64,000 nucleotides of DNA from Brevundimonas naejangsanensis DSM 23858 (GCF_000421705.1 NZ_ATXN01000002.1:372001-436000), one strand, 5' to 3'; counted from the first letter of the stretch, positions 47,416-56,158 are shown. Numbers and translations: made by a program. Notes: generated by a model not told the origin, from the letters alone.

Positions 47416-49002
47416 ATGCCGACCATCGAAGTGCTGACCGACAGGGCGGAGCCCGTCCCCCCTTCTGCCAAGACAGGAGAGGTCTTTGCGCGTTTCGAGC
47501 GGGAGCCGGATACCCTGGCGATAGCTGTCGTGGACGGCGACCGCCCGGTCGGCCTGATCGAACGCAGCGACTTCCTGATGAAGCTGGCCGGTCCGCTGGG
47601 CGTCAGCCTGTACGGCGGGCGCGAGGTCTCTCACCTGATGGACCCGGAACCGGCGGTGGTCGAGGCGGGCGTTCGCATCGACGCCTTCGCCGACATCATC
47701 CTGAAAAGCGGTCCCGGCGCGCTGATGCGCGGCTTTATCGTAACCCGCAACGGCGCCTATCGCGGCGTCGGTACGGCCGTGGCCCTGCTGCGCGCCGTCA
47801 ACGAACAGCAGAGGCATGAAAACCAGCGTCTGGCAGAACAGGCCCGCGCCGCCGTTGACGCCGATCACGCCATGCAGACCGCCGCCCGTGAGAAGAGCCG
47901 CTTCATGGGCCTGCTCAATCGCGAGCTGAGCACCTCCATGAACGGCGTGCTGGCTGTCGCGGAACTCCTGTATCGACAGCCGCTGAATGAAGCGGCCAAG
48001 GCGCACGCTCGCACCATCATGGAATCGGCCGAAGACCTCTTGGGCGACCTGCACGACGCGCTGGATCTGGCTCGTGCCGAGGCGGGAGAGCTGCAGTTGT
48101 CTCCGGCGCCTACGCCGCTACGCACCCTGATGGACCAGCTTCAGACCCATTGGTCTCCGCGCGCCGCCCAGGATGGCGTGACCCTGATGGTCGGGTATGA
48201 GGGCGACACCGAACTGGCGGCCATGCTGGACGCCGAGCGCCTGAAGCAGGTGTTCAACAACCTGATCGGCGCCGCCCTGGGCAATGCGCGTCACGGCATG
48301 GTCGAAGCCAGCCTGAAGGCTCAGGCTCGAGGCGATCAGGTGGTGATCGAGGCCCGCGTCCGCGACGATGGCGCGGCCGACCCGGCCCGGTTCGACGACG
48401 CGGCCGAACAGGACGGCGACCTGGGACTGATGGTCAGCCGCCGTCTGGTTCAATACATGGCGGGCAAGCTGCGCGCGGAGCACAACGCCGGTCGGGGCGC
48501 GACCTTCGCCTTTGAAATCGAAGCTCCCATCGCCTTGATGGAGCAGGAAACGCCATCCAACATCGCGGACCTGGAGCATCTGCACCTGCAGGCCCAGCCG
48601 CACATTCTCATCGCCGACGACAATGCGACCAACCGCGTCGTGGCCCAGGCCCTGTGCGAGATGTTCGGCTGCACCTCGGAAACCGTCGAGGACGGCCAGG
48701 AAGCTGTCGAAGCCGTGCAGACACGGCCGTTCGATCTGATTCTGATGGACATCAAGATGCCCCGCCTGGACGGCGTCGGCGCCACGCGCGCAATCCGCGC
48801 CCTGGCAGGGCCCGCCAGCCAGATCCCCATCATCGCCCTCACCGCCAACGCCGATCCGGACGATGCCAAGGGCTATCTGGCGGCAGGAATGGCGGCCGTG
48901 GTCGAAAAACCCATCAAGCCTGAACGACTGCGCCTGGCGATGAACACGGCCCTTGATCCCGCCGAGCAGAACGTCGCCCGCAAGGATCGCGGCGCCGCCT
49001 GA
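47416..49002 (+). CDS. Hybrid histidine-kinase-like protein with CBS-like N-terminus; degenerate kinase
   Basis: 528 aa, cytoplasmic. Residues about 20-125 look like a CBS-domain pair (AIAVVDGDRPVGLIERSDFL). A DHp-like helix reads SRFMGLLNRELSTSMNGVLA: the invariant phospho-acceptor His is Arg169. The ATPase region is also degenerate: N box NNLIGAALGNA, and DDGAAD in place of the DxGxG box. The C-terminal receiver is intact (DD at 401-402, Asp445 in LILMDIKMPRLDG, Lys498 in VEKPIKPER). It is likely a phosphorylation-controlled receiver/scaffold rather than a kinase. The start has GGAG. Confidence 0.85.
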   Translation: MPTIEVLTDRAEPVPPSAKTGEVFARFEREPDTLAIAVVDGDRPVGLIERSDFLMKLAGPLGVSLYGGREVSHLMDPEPAVVEAGVRIDAFADIILKSGPGALMRGFIVTRNGAYRGVGTAVALLRAVNEQQRHENQRLAEQARAAVDADHAMQTAAREKSRFMGLLNRELSTSMNGVLAVAELLYRQPLNEAAKAHARTIMESAEDLLGDLHDALDLARAEAGELQLSPAPTPLRTLMDQLQTHWSPRAAQDGVTLMVGYEGDTELAAMLDAERLKQVFNNLIGAALGNARHGMVEASLKAQARGDQVVIEARVRDDGAADPARFDDAAEQDGDLGLMVSRRLVQYMAGKLRAEHNAGRGATFAFEIEAPIALMEQETPSNIADLEHLHLQAQPHILIADDNATNRVVAQALCEMFGCTSETVEDGQEAVEAVQTRPFDLILMDIKMPRLDGVGATRAIRALAGPASQIPIIALTANADPDDAKGYLAAGMAAVVEKPIKPERLRLAMNTALDPAEQNVARKDRGAA

Positions 49003-49009
49003 TGCCGGT

Positions 49010-50047
49010 TCAGCCGGCGTCCTCCAGCACGTTCTGCTCGCCTTCGCCTTCGTCGTCATAGCCGACAAGACGCAAGGCGCGCGCCCGCATCCCCTTCAGT
49101 TCGCACCAGCGCAGCAGGCCCTCCTCTCTGCCGTGCGTGATCCAGACTTCTTCCGGCGCGATCTCTTCGAACGTCCGCGTCAGTTCTGGCCAGTCGGCAT
49201 GGTCGGAAATCACCAGCGGCAGTTCGACGCCGCGCTGGCGGGCGCGGGCGCGAACGCCCATCCAGCCCGATGCAAACGCCGCGATCGGCTCGGCGAACCT
49301 GCGCGCCCAGCGATCCTGAATGGCCGACGGCGGCGCAATGACCACCTCGCCGCCCAAGGCTCCGGCCTTCAGCCCCGTTGCAGGCGCCAGCGGGCCTAGC
49401 GGGACGCCTGACGCCTGATAAAGGTCGTTCAGCCGCTCCAGCGCGCCGTGGACATAGATGGGCCGTTCCCAATCCGCTTCACGCAACAGTCGTATGATGC
49501 GCTGCGCCTTGCCCAGCGCATAGGCGCCGACCAGGTGCGCCCGCTCGGGAAACTGCGCCAGAGACGACACAAGCCGCTGAATCTCTTCTGTGTCCGGCGG
49601 ATGAACGAAGACCGGAAGGCCAAACGTCGCCTCTGAAATGAAGACATGGCAAGGCGCCGCCTCAAACGGAGCGCAGGTCGGATCGCGGCGGCGTTTATAG
49701 TCGCCTGATACCGTCATGATCAGGCCGCTCTGACTGACGACCGCCTGCGCCGAACCCAGAACATGTCCGGCCGGGATCAGTCGCACCTCGACGCCTCCGA
49801 CGGATGTCGTTTCGCCATAGCCCGCCGCCTGCGTCCGCCCTGCGAAATCCACGCCGTACCGAACCGCCATGATCGCCAGGGTCTCAGGCGTCGCCAGCAC
49901 GGACCCATGTCCGGCGCGCGCATGGTCCGAATGCCCATGCGTGATCACGGCCCGGTCCACCGGACGCATCGGATCGACATAGAAATCTCCGGGCGGGCAA
50001 TAGAGACCTGCCGGCGTAGGCCGCAAAAGATCCTGAGGACGCATCAT
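49010..50047 (-). CDS. Ligase-associated DNA exonuclease (metallo-beta-lactamase fold)
   Basis: 345 aa of the MBL/beta-CASP family that usually travels with ATP-dependent DNA ligases. The metal motif is THGHSDHARAGHG (HxHxDH), followed by IPAGHVLGSAQAVV, VSGDYKRRRDPTCAPFE, and ISDHADWPEL near the C-terminus with ITHGREE. The start at 50047 (or 50044, tandem ATG) fits the family N-terminus PTPAGLYCPPGDFYVDP. No ligase gene follows in this window; the gene is divergent from the thioesterase pair. Confidence 0.9.
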   Translation of the reverse strand: MMRPQDLLRPTPAGLYCPPGDFYVDPMRPVDRAVITHGHSDHARAGHGSVLATPETLAIMAVRYGVDFAGRTQAAGYGETTSVGGVEVRLIPAGHVLGSAQAVVSQSGLIMTVSGDYKRRRDPTCAPFEAAPCHVFISEATFGLPVFVHPPDTEEIQRLVSSLAQFPERAHLVGAYALGKAQRIIRLLREADWERPIYVHGALERLNDLYQASGVPLGPLAPATGLKAGALGGEVVIAPPSAIQDRWARRFAEPIAAFASGWMGVRARARQRGVELPLVISDHADWPELTRTFEEIAPEEVWITHGREEGLLRWCELKGMRARALRLVGYDDEGEGEQNVLEDAG

Positions 50048-50119
50048 CGGTTCACAGTGTGGCTGGACAAGACAACCTCGGGCGGGCGACCAAAGGCGAC
50101 GCTCACAAAGGACGCCTTG

Positions 50120-50599
50120 ATGACGGAATCGTTCCTTACCACCCTGCTGCCGCAACTGGCCTCAGGCGCCGCCCATACCCACGCCCTGGGCTTTGCCTAT
50201 GAAGGGCTGGAGGGTGATCGGGTGCGGATGCGCGTGCCCTATCGCGACGATCTCGTCGGCGACCCCGAGACGGGCGTGCTGGCGGGTGGCCTGGTCACCA
50301 CCCTGCTGGATCATGCGGGCGGCCTGGCGGTCTGGGTAGCCTTGGATGCGTTCCGCCCCATTGCGACGCTGGACCTCAGGGTCGATTACATGCGCGCCGC
50401 CCAGCCGGGGCGCGACCTGCTGGCCGAGGCTCGATGCTATCGCCTGACGCGCAATCTGGCTTTCGTGCGGGCCTGGGCGTTCGAGGATGATCCTGCCGAC
50501 CCCGTCGCGGCCGCCCAGTCCGCCTATATGGTCAGCGCCGAAGGCGACAGCCGCACCGGCGCCAATCTGAAACCCCGTAGAGCCAAGGACGCCGCATGA
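50120..50599 (+). CDS. PaaI family hot-dog thioesterase (first of a pair)
   Basis: 159 aa, hot-dog fold of the PaaI type: LVGDPETGVLAGGLVTTLLD then HAGGLAVWVALD (central helix) and TLDLRVDYMRAAQPGRDLLA. These enzymes hydrolyse acyl-CoA esters. The start at 50120 has AAAGGA nine bases upstream. The stop overlaps the next thioesterase as ATGA. Substrate is not known. Confidence 0.88.
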   Translation: MTESFLTTLLPQLASGAAHTHALGFAYEGLEGDRVRMRVPYRDDLVGDPETGVLAGGLVTTLLDHAGGLAVWVALDAFRPIATLDLRVDYMRAAQPGRDLLAEARCYRLTRNLAFVRAWAFEDDPADPVAAAQSAYMVSAEGDSRTGANLKPRRAKDAA

Positions 50600-51000
50600 C
50601 CGCCGCCCTGCTGGACACCCTGCCCTACGCCCGCTTTCTCGGCCTCCAGACACAGGTGAACGGTGATGAAATCACCGTCACCATGCCGTTTGACGACAGG
50701 CTGATCGGCAACCCGCTACTGCCCGCCCTACATGGCGGTTCTACGGCCGCCCTGCTGGAGATGACGGCTATGGCTCAGGTCGCCCTCACCTATCCCGGCC
50801 TGCGCCTGCCGCGCCCGATCAATGTGACGGTGGCCTATCTTCGGTCCGGCAAGCCGGTGGACGTATACGCCCGCGCCCGCATCAACCGCGCTGGACGCCG
50901 GGTGGCCTATGTCATCGCCGAAGCCTGGCAGGAAAACCATGCCCAGCCGATCGCCAGTCTAACCGCTCACTTCCTGCTGGATGAAGCCACCTCAGGCTGA
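50596..51000 (+). CDS. PaaI family hot-dog thioesterase (second of a pair)
   Basis: 134 aa, same fold: MPFDDRLIGNPLLPALHGGS then TAALLEMTAMAQVALTY, and INVTVAYLRSGKPVDVYARA. HGG is the usual substrate-loop motif, retained here while the first protein has AGG. The two coupled, diverged genes could form a heteromer, an idea not tested by sequence alone. Confidence 0.88.
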   Translation: MTAALLDTLPYARFLGLQTQVNGDEITVTMPFDDRLIGNPLLPALHGGSTAALLEMTAMAQVALTYPGLRLPRPINVTVAYLRSGKPVDVYARARINRAGRRVAYVIAEAWQENHAQPIASLTAHFLLDEATSG

Positions 51001-51115
51001 AGCCGAATCTCGGCGGCGCCTCTCCTGCAACGTAAAAAATGGTAAACAAAACACTACCGAAGGTCGTTAACGCGTGTTAACTATTGCCCATCGTTCATTA
51101 GATGAGGGGTAAGCT

Positions 51116-51451
51116 ATGCAACGCAACGAAGTCATCGCCGCCGTCGCCGGCGATCTGCACTCTGCTGAAAAGGCGATCGACGACGCGATCGTGCAAGCGA
51201 CCGCCCTCGTGCAGTCGATGATCGGCGCCCGTTCCGCGCTCAACGTGTCCGCTGTTGCGGGAACGGTTTCGCAAGCCAAGGCGATGGAAGCCATCGCCGC
51301 CCTCAGCGCCGCGCGCGAAGCCATCGTCGCCAGCCACAACGAAATGGCCAAAGACCATCGCCGCATGGGCTACGGCGTCTACGCCGCCGGCCCCGTGGCC
51401 AAGCCCGACGAGTGGGACGACCGCCCGATGGGCCACCTGCGGGTTGCGTGA
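51116..51451 (+). CDS. Small helical hypothetical protein
   Basis: 111 aa, Ala-rich, mostly helical, no signal peptide. Segments include AIDDAIVQATALVQSMIGAR and VSQAKAMEAIAALSAAREAI; the C-terminus MGYGVYAAGPVAKPDEWDDR is extended. It resembles small uncharacterised alphaproteobacterial proteins, and I cannot name a family. The start has GAGGGGTAAGCT upstream. A terminator-like hairpin follows after 57 bp. Confidence 0.65.
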   Translation: MQRNEVIAAVAGDLHSAEKAIDDAIVQATALVQSMIGARSALNVSAVAGTVSQAKAMEAIAALSAAREAIVASHNEMAKDHRRMGYGVYAAGPVAKPDEWDDRPMGHLRVA

Positions 51452-51508
51452 ATTTAATCTAACCAAGCCATAGTGCTGGATGCGTTTCCCGCGCTTCGGT
51501 GACATGAT

Positions 51509-51540
51509 ACCCCCTTCGCTCACGGCGGAGGGGGTTTTTC
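51509..51540 (+). terminator. Terminator-like hairpin abutting the next start codon
   Basis: An 11-bp stem with one G-T pair (51509-51519 with 51525-51535), 5-base loop, then TTTTC and immediately the ATG at 51541. The right arm contains GGAGG, which could serve as the Shine-Dalgarno of the next gene. Confidence 0.65.
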
Positions 51541-51975
51541 ATGTTCAGCTTCATGTCCGAGTACATCGGCATGACGATTATGCTCGCCATAGGGCTGTTC
51601 GCGCTCGCCAAGGGCGGGAAACCCGAGAGGATCGGCGCTGCGACGATGCTTCTGGCGTGGTTTTTATCGATCCTGACCCAGAACTACATCGGCTATGCTG
51701 GCGTCCAGTGGCCGATGTTCGTGATTGACCTGGTTGTTCTGGGCGTTTTCGTCGCACTGGTGTGGAAGTCGCCTCGTTCCTGGCCCGTCTGGGCCAGTGC
51801 GCTTCAATTATTGACCGTCGCCAGCCACGTCATGGTTTTCATGAAGATGAAGCCGACGGTTTCCGCCTTCTACACCGTACTGAACATGACGGCCTACGGC
51901 ATCATGATCGCAATCGCCGTCGGCGCCTTTTTGGCTTGGCAGGAGCGTCGGGCCGTCGGCCAGGATACCGAATAG
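51541..51975 (+). CDS. Small inner-membrane protein
   Basis: 144 aa with about five membrane helices: YIGMTIMLAIGLFALAK, IGAATMLLAWFLSILTQNYI, WPMFVIDLVVLGVFVALVW, WASALQLLTVASHVMVFM and AYGIMIAIAVGAFLAW. No catalytic motif. Similar small membrane proteins are common in Caulobacteraceae but unnamed as far as I can tell. Lower GC than its neighbours. The hairpin just before it may couple expression to the upstream gene. Confidence 0.7.
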   Translation: MFSFMSEYIGMTIMLAIGLFALAKGGKPERIGAATMLLAWFLSILTQNYIGYAGVQWPMFVIDLVVLGVFVALVWKSPRSWPVWASALQLLTVASHVMVFMKMKPTVSAFYTVLNMTAYGIMIAIAVGAFLAWQERRAVGQDTE

Positions 51976-52016
51976 GCTAATATTCCTATACTCAGCCTGG
52001 CATGATAGGGTTGCAC

Positions 52017-52652
52017 ATGCCCCTGTCACACACGCAGATATGGAACGCGATTGATGCGCTGGCGCGCCGTGAGGGCCTGTCGGCCTCCGGACTGGCGCGC
52101 CGTGCAGGACTGGACCCCACCAGCTTCAACCCATCAAAGCGGTTTGGCCCCGGCGCGCCTACGCGGCCGAGATGGCCCTCCACCGAAAGCCTGATGCGCG
52201 TATTGCAATCGACGGGCCTCAGCCTGGGCGAGTTCGCGGATCTGGCAGACGACGCCGGGCTGCGCACCCTGCCCATCCCCCTGCTCGGCCTGGCGCGCGC
52301 AGGCGACCAAGGCTTCTTCGACGACGCGGGCCTGCCCTTGGCTGAAGGCTGGGAGCAGACGGATCTGCCGACGCGGAAGGACAGCCTGTTCAGTCTGCGG
52401 ATCGAGGGCGACTCGATGGCGCCCCTGTATCGCCCCGGCGACCGGGTGATTGTCGATCTGGACGCCACGGACATTCGGCGGGGCGATCGCGTGGCCTTGC
52501 GCACCCGAAGCGGCGAAACACTGGCGAAAGAGGCCGCCGCGCTCGGCGTGCGAGACATCGTCCTGGCCTCCATCAACCCCGAGTATCCGCCGCGCACCAT
52601 TGCGCGCGATCAGCTCCTCTGGATGGCGCGTATCCTTTGGGTCAGCCAATAA
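52017..52652 (+). CDS. S24 peptidase / LexA-like repressor with HTH
   Basis: 211 aa. The N-terminal HTH reads IWNAIDALARREGLSASGLA and RRAGLDPTSFNPSKRFG. The C-terminal S24 domain has the catalytic Ser in SLRIEGDSMAPLYRPGDRVI and a Lys in GETLAKEAAALG, so self-cleavage or signal-peptidase-like serine/lysine chemistry is possible. It is a stand-alone repressor of the CI/LexA type outside any visible prophage. The start at 52017 has AGGG eight bases upstream; 52002 is an alternative. Confidence 0.88.
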   Translation: MPLSHTQIWNAIDALARREGLSASGLARRAGLDPTSFNPSKRFGPGAPTRPRWPSTESLMRVLQSTGLSLGEFADLADDAGLRTLPIPLLGLARAGDQGFFDDAGLPLAEGWEQTDLPTRKDSLFSLRIEGDSMAPLYRPGDRVIVDLDATDIRRGDRVALRTRSGETLAKEAAALGVRDIVLASINPEYPPRTIARDQLLWMARILWVSQ

Positions 52653-52658
52653 AGCACA

Positions 52659-52684
52659 AAGGCCGCCCCTTTCGGGACGGCCTT
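52659..52684 (+). terminator. Convergent terminator hairpin
   Basis: A stem AAGGCCG/CGGCCTT with an inner CCC/GGG helix separated by one mismatch. It lies between the S24 gene and the convergent glycine-zipper gene and can serve both. No long T-run. Confidence 0.65.
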
Positions 52685-52714
52685 CGCTCTGATCGATGCG
52701 GGGGAGAAAATCGA

Positions 52715-53194
52715 TCAGTTCGGCGCGACGTAGTGGGCGTTCACCCAACCGCCGCCGGCGATCTGGACCCACTCGCCCTGCGAGCCGATGGCGGTGAAGG
52801 GCTGACCGGCCGACAGGCTGCCGGTCTGGCGATAGTTGGCGCCCGGGCCCGTGCGAATGCGCAGATTGGAGGTCGCGCGGTAGGAGTTGGCGCCCGCCTG
52901 ATTGGCCGACCGCGCACGTTGCTGGTTACAGCCGATATAGGAGCCCGCCGCAGCGCCGGCGCCAGCGCCGACCACCGCGCCAAGCGCTCGCTCATTCTTG
53001 GAAACCTGGCTGCCGGCCAGGCCGCCCAAAACGGCGCCGATCGCGGCGCCCGCCTGCTGGCGACCGCCGGGGGCGTCGCAGTTGGTGACGCCGTTGGCCT
53101 GCGGCATGGCGGCGGCGCTCATCGGCACGGCGGCGGAACCCAGGGCGGCGAACATGGCGGTGGCGGCCAGACCCGCCTTGAACATCTTCGACAT
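52715..53194 (-). CDS. Glycine-zipper and SH3b domain envelope protein
   Basis: 159 aa. Signal peptide (cleavage near MSAAAMP), a glycine-zipper segment AGAAIGAVLGGLAGSQV and ALGAVVGAGAGAAAGSYIGC (residues about 46-90), then a bacterial SH3 domain NLRIRTGPGANYRQTGSLSA then EWVQIAGGGWVNAHYV. Such proteins sit in the envelope and may bind peptidoglycan; function is inferred from domains. A ribosome site AGGAGAGAC precedes the start. Confidence 0.82.
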   Translation of the reverse strand: MSKMFKAGLAATAMFAALGSAAVPMSAAAMPQANGVTNCDAPGGRQQAGAAIGAVLGGLAGSQVSKNERALGAVVGAGAGAAAGSYIGCNQQRARSANQAGANSYRATSNLRIRTGPGANYRQTGSLSAGQPFTAIGSQGEWVQIAGGGWVNAHYVAPN

Positions 53195-53335
53195 CTGTCT
53201 CTCCTGTCATCGAGTTGTCGATGAAGAGAGAATACATCGGCGAAGCTGAAGGCTCCCCCCGCCTCGCCGTTATGTTGTGTTCATGTTTAGGGGGCCTACC
53301 GCCCTTCGGGCTACTTGAGGCCCGTTGGCGCCCCC

Positions 53336-53446
53336 GCCGTCATCCCGGAAACGGCGAAGCCGTTATCCGGGACCAGGAAACACCGGCCGTCAAGCTTTGG
53401 GCGGTCCCGGCTCTACGCCTTACGGCTTCGGCCGGGATAACGGTCA
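53336..53446. repeat. Intergenic palindromic repeat element
   Basis: Left segment 53336-53375 (CCGTCATCCCGG...ATCCGGGACC) and right segment 53401-53446 (GGTCCCGG...CCGGGATAACGG) are imperfect reverse complements. It lies in the non-coding gap between the glycine-zipper gene and lysS. It looks like one copy of a dispersed GTCATCCCGG-type repeat seen in Caulobacterales intergenic regions; copy number cannot be tested here. Confidence 0.6.
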
Positions 53447-53449
53447 GGG

Positions 53450-55132
53450 TCAGGCGGCCAGTTCGCCGTTTGCACCAGCTTCAAGCAGGGCGATCGTCTG
53501 CGGCAGGCCATAGATGGCCGCGAACGACCCGAAGCGCGGCCCCTGGGATGCCCCCAGCAGCACCTCGTACAGCGCCTGGAACCAGGCCCGCAGCGGCTCG
53601 AACTCATGCGCCTTGCCCACGGCGTAGACCTCGCCCTGGATGATCTCGCCGTCGGTCGTGTCCGCCGGCAGGGCCTTGAGACGTTCGGCCAGATCCAGCA
53701 GCGCCGCCTTCTCCTTGTCGTCGGGCAGACGATAGGTCTTCGAGGGCTTCACAAAGTCCTCGTAGTAGTTCAGCGCATAGCCCATCAGCCGATCCAGCAC
53801 GGGCTCGTTATCCGGCGTGGCGTCAGGCAGATATTTGGCGAAATAGGCCCACAGCTGCTCCTTGGTCGAGGCGTTGGCCACGCCCACCAGATTCAGCAAC
53901 AGGGCGAACGACACCGGCGAGGCGCTCTCAGGCGGGTTCCCCGAGTGGATGTGCCACACGGCGTTGTCCATCCGCTTGGCCGGTTCCTGCGTCTTGTACT
54001 GTTCGATGAAGGACAGATAGTCGTCCGTCGCGCGCGGAATGACGTTGAAGTGCAGGCTCTTGGCCGACTTCGGCGACTGGAACATGTACCAGCTGAGGCT
54101 CTCGGGCGTGCCGTAGCGCAGCCACTCCTCCATCGTCAGGCCGTTGCCCTTGGACTTGGAGATCTTCTTCCCTTCGATGTCGAGGAAAAGCTCATAGTTA
54201 AAGCCTTCCGGCGGAACGCCGCCGATGGCGCGGCACAGCTTGGACGACTCGCGCACGCTCTCGATCAGGTCCTTGCCCGACATCTCATAGTCGACGTCCA
54301 GCGCGGTCCAGCGCATGGCCCAGTCGGGCTTCCACTGCAGCTTCACATGACCGCCGGTGACAGGAACCTCGGTGCGGCCGCCATCCTCGCCCTTGGCGGG
54401 GTCGACAAAGACGATCGTGCCCTTCTCGACGTTGCGTTCCAGCGTCGGCACCTGCAGCACGTGGCCGGTGATCGGGCTGATGGGCAGGAAGGGCGAATAG
54501 GTCGCCCGACGCTCTTCGCCCAGGGTCGGCAACATGATGCCCATGACCTTGTCGAAACGCTCCAGCAAGGTCAGCAGGGCCGCGTCGAACCGGCCCGACC
54601 GATAGGTCTCGGTCGAGGACATGAACTCATAATCGAAGCCGAAGCTGTCGAGGAAGGCGCGCAGGCGGGCGTTGTTGTGCGCGCCGAAGCTGTCGTGGGT
54701 GCCGAACGGATCGCGCACCTTGGTCAGCGGCAGATGCAGGTCTTCGCGCAGCATCTCAGGGTTGGGGATGCCCTCGGGCACCTTGCGCAGGCCGTCCATG
54801 TCGTCGCTGAAGGCGATCAGGCGCGTAGCCCAGTGATCGCCGGTCAGGGCGCGGAACGCGTTGCGCACCATGGTCGTGCGCGCCACCTCGCCGAAGGTGC
54901 CCATGTGCGGCAGGCCCGACGGGCCGTAACCCGTCTCCAGGATCACCGGCCGGTTCAGCGCCTCGAAGGTGGCCAGAGCCTCGTCCGTCTTGCCCGCGTC
55001 GATCAGCAGCTTGGCCGCATCGCGCTCCGCGTCAGACAGCCGTTTTTTGAGCACGTGGGCCAGCAGGTTGCGCGCTTGCTCAAACGGCCACGAACGGGCC
55101 TCACGGGACAGGGTTTCGAGGTTCTGTAGCAT
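53450..55132 (-). CDS. lysS: Lysyl-tRNA synthetase, class I
   Basis: 560 aa. This is the class I (archaeal-type) LysRS used by many alphaproteobacteria in place of the class II enzyme. The Rossmann signatures are HMGT at 76-79 (HIGH variant, PSGLPHMGTFGE) and KKISKSKGNG (KMSKS). Also SWPFEQARNLL, DMDGLRKVPEG and FDYEFMSSTETYRSGRFDA. The ATG at 55132 matches the usual family N-terminus; an ATG at 55213 would add 27 residues without a clear ribosome site. Confidence 0.95.
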   Translation of the reverse strand: MLQNLETLSREARSWPFEQARNLLAHVLKKRLSDAERDAAKLLIDAGKTDEALATFEALNRPVILETGYGPSGLPHMGTFGEVARTTMVRNAFRALTGDHWATRLIAFSDDMDGLRKVPEGIPNPEMLREDLHLPLTKVRDPFGTHDSFGAHNNARLRAFLDSFGFDYEFMSSTETYRSGRFDAALLTLLERFDKVMGIMLPTLGEERRATYSPFLPISPITGHVLQVPTLERNVEKGTIVFVDPAKGEDGGRTEVPVTGGHVKLQWKPDWAMRWTALDVDYEMSGKDLIESVRESSKLCRAIGGVPPEGFNYELFLDIEGKKISKSKGNGLTMEEWLRYGTPESLSWYMFQSPKSAKSLHFNVIPRATDDYLSFIEQYKTQEPAKRMDNAVWHIHSGNPPESASPVSFALLLNLVGVANASTKEQLWAYFAKYLPDATPDNEPVLDRLMGYALNYYEDFVKPSKTYRLPDDKEKAALLDLAERLKALPADTTDGEIIQGEVYAVGKAHEFEPLRAWFQALYEVLLGASQGPRFGSFAAIYGLPQTIALLEAGANGELAA

Positions 55133-55252
55133 GCACCGGGCTTTGACGCCTTGAAGGCCCGGGGTCAACAGCGGCGGGGCGATCAGAGCCGCACCGTCTT
55201 GCCTGACGGTCATTAAGTGGACATGACCCGAACGCCGTGTTCATCCTGCACC

Positions 55253-56158
55253 ATGATCAAGCTGAACCGTAGATCGGCGCTGCTCGGCGGTCTTTCCGTC
55301 GTCGGATGCACGACCGCTCAATCGTCACCCGAGGGCGTCTCGGAATTCAGTCTGGCGCTTCAGGCTCGCCTGCCTCGCCAGCCCCCCTTCCTGGCGATAT
55401 TTGAGCGCGGCGAGCGGGCGTTGGGTTTTGTGGCGGCGAGACATTCCATCAACGCCGATCACCCGACCTTCGCCCTGGTGCGAACCGCCTTTGATGCCGT
55501 TCAGCCCCGCGCCGTCATCATCGAAGGCATAGAAACGGCGCAAGGCGAGTGGCCACGCCCTATCGTGCTGGAAGCCCGCCGTCTCAAGGCCTCAGCAAAT
55601 CCTGCCTCGGCTGGCGAAGCCCTGTATACGGCGCAACTGGCCATCGAACGCAGTATCCCCTTGTGGGGCGGCGAGCCATCCGATCAGGACATCTACACCG
55701 CCCTTCTGGTGGCGGGCAGCGACCCTCAAGACGCCTTTTATGCCTCTCTTTTCGGCCCTCTTGAGCAAAGCCGACGGGAGGGCGACATCACCGGCCCCGA
55801 CGATCCGCGTTTCGACTCGGTTTTTGAACGCTGGGCGAAATGGACCGCGCGCGGCCTGACGCCCCAACCTGACACTAGCATCAGCGCCTTTCGCGCCTGG
55901 TATCGCGACCGCACCGGCCTTGACTTGAACACCGATCCCAACTGGCTTGAGAGCCATGACCCCGACTATCCAGGCCCCGTCCAAAGAGAAAACAAGCTGC
56001 ACATGAGGATCAGGGACCAGCACCTGTTGGATCTGATCCGGTCACGGCTGGGCACGCATGGTCGCGTCCTCGTGGTCTATGGCGGCAGCCATATCGCCAC
56101 GATGTGGACTCCTCTTGTCCGTCAACTGGGACAGCCGCGTCTGATCGGAGGAGTTTAA
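55253..56158 (+). CDS. TraB/TIKI-like lipoprotein of unknown function
   Basis: 301 aa. A twin-arginine-like and lipoprotein N-terminus (RRSALLGGLSVVGC). The body has LGFVAARHSINADHPTF, VQPRAVIIEGIE and, at the end, RVLVVYGGSHIATMWTPLVR, resembling the conserved H, EG and GxxH positions of TraB/PrgY/TIKI metalloprotease-like proteins. The assignment is tentative. The start at 55253 gives the signal; 55217 is a longer option. The TAA stop overlaps the MaoC gene stop (TTAA). Confidence 0.55.
   Translation: MIKLNRRSALLGGLSVVGCTTAQSSPEGVSEFSLALQARLPRQPPFLAIFERGERALGFVAARHSINADHPTFALVRTAFDAVQPRAVIIEGIETAQGEWPRPIVLEARRLKASANPASAGEALYTAQLAIERSIPLWGGEPSDQDIYTALLVAGSDPQDAFYASLFGPLEQSRREGDITGPDDPRFDSVFERWAKWTARGLTPQPDTSISAFRAWYRDRTGLDLNTDPNWLESHDPDYPGPVQRENKLHMRIRDQHLLDLIRSRLGTHGRVLVVYGGSHIATMWTPLVRQLGQPRLIGGV

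Noticed and set aside
52017..52652. A prophage around the S24 repressor-like gene
   Set aside because: No phage structural, integrase or lysis genes lie nearby and neighbours are ordinary chromosomal genes.
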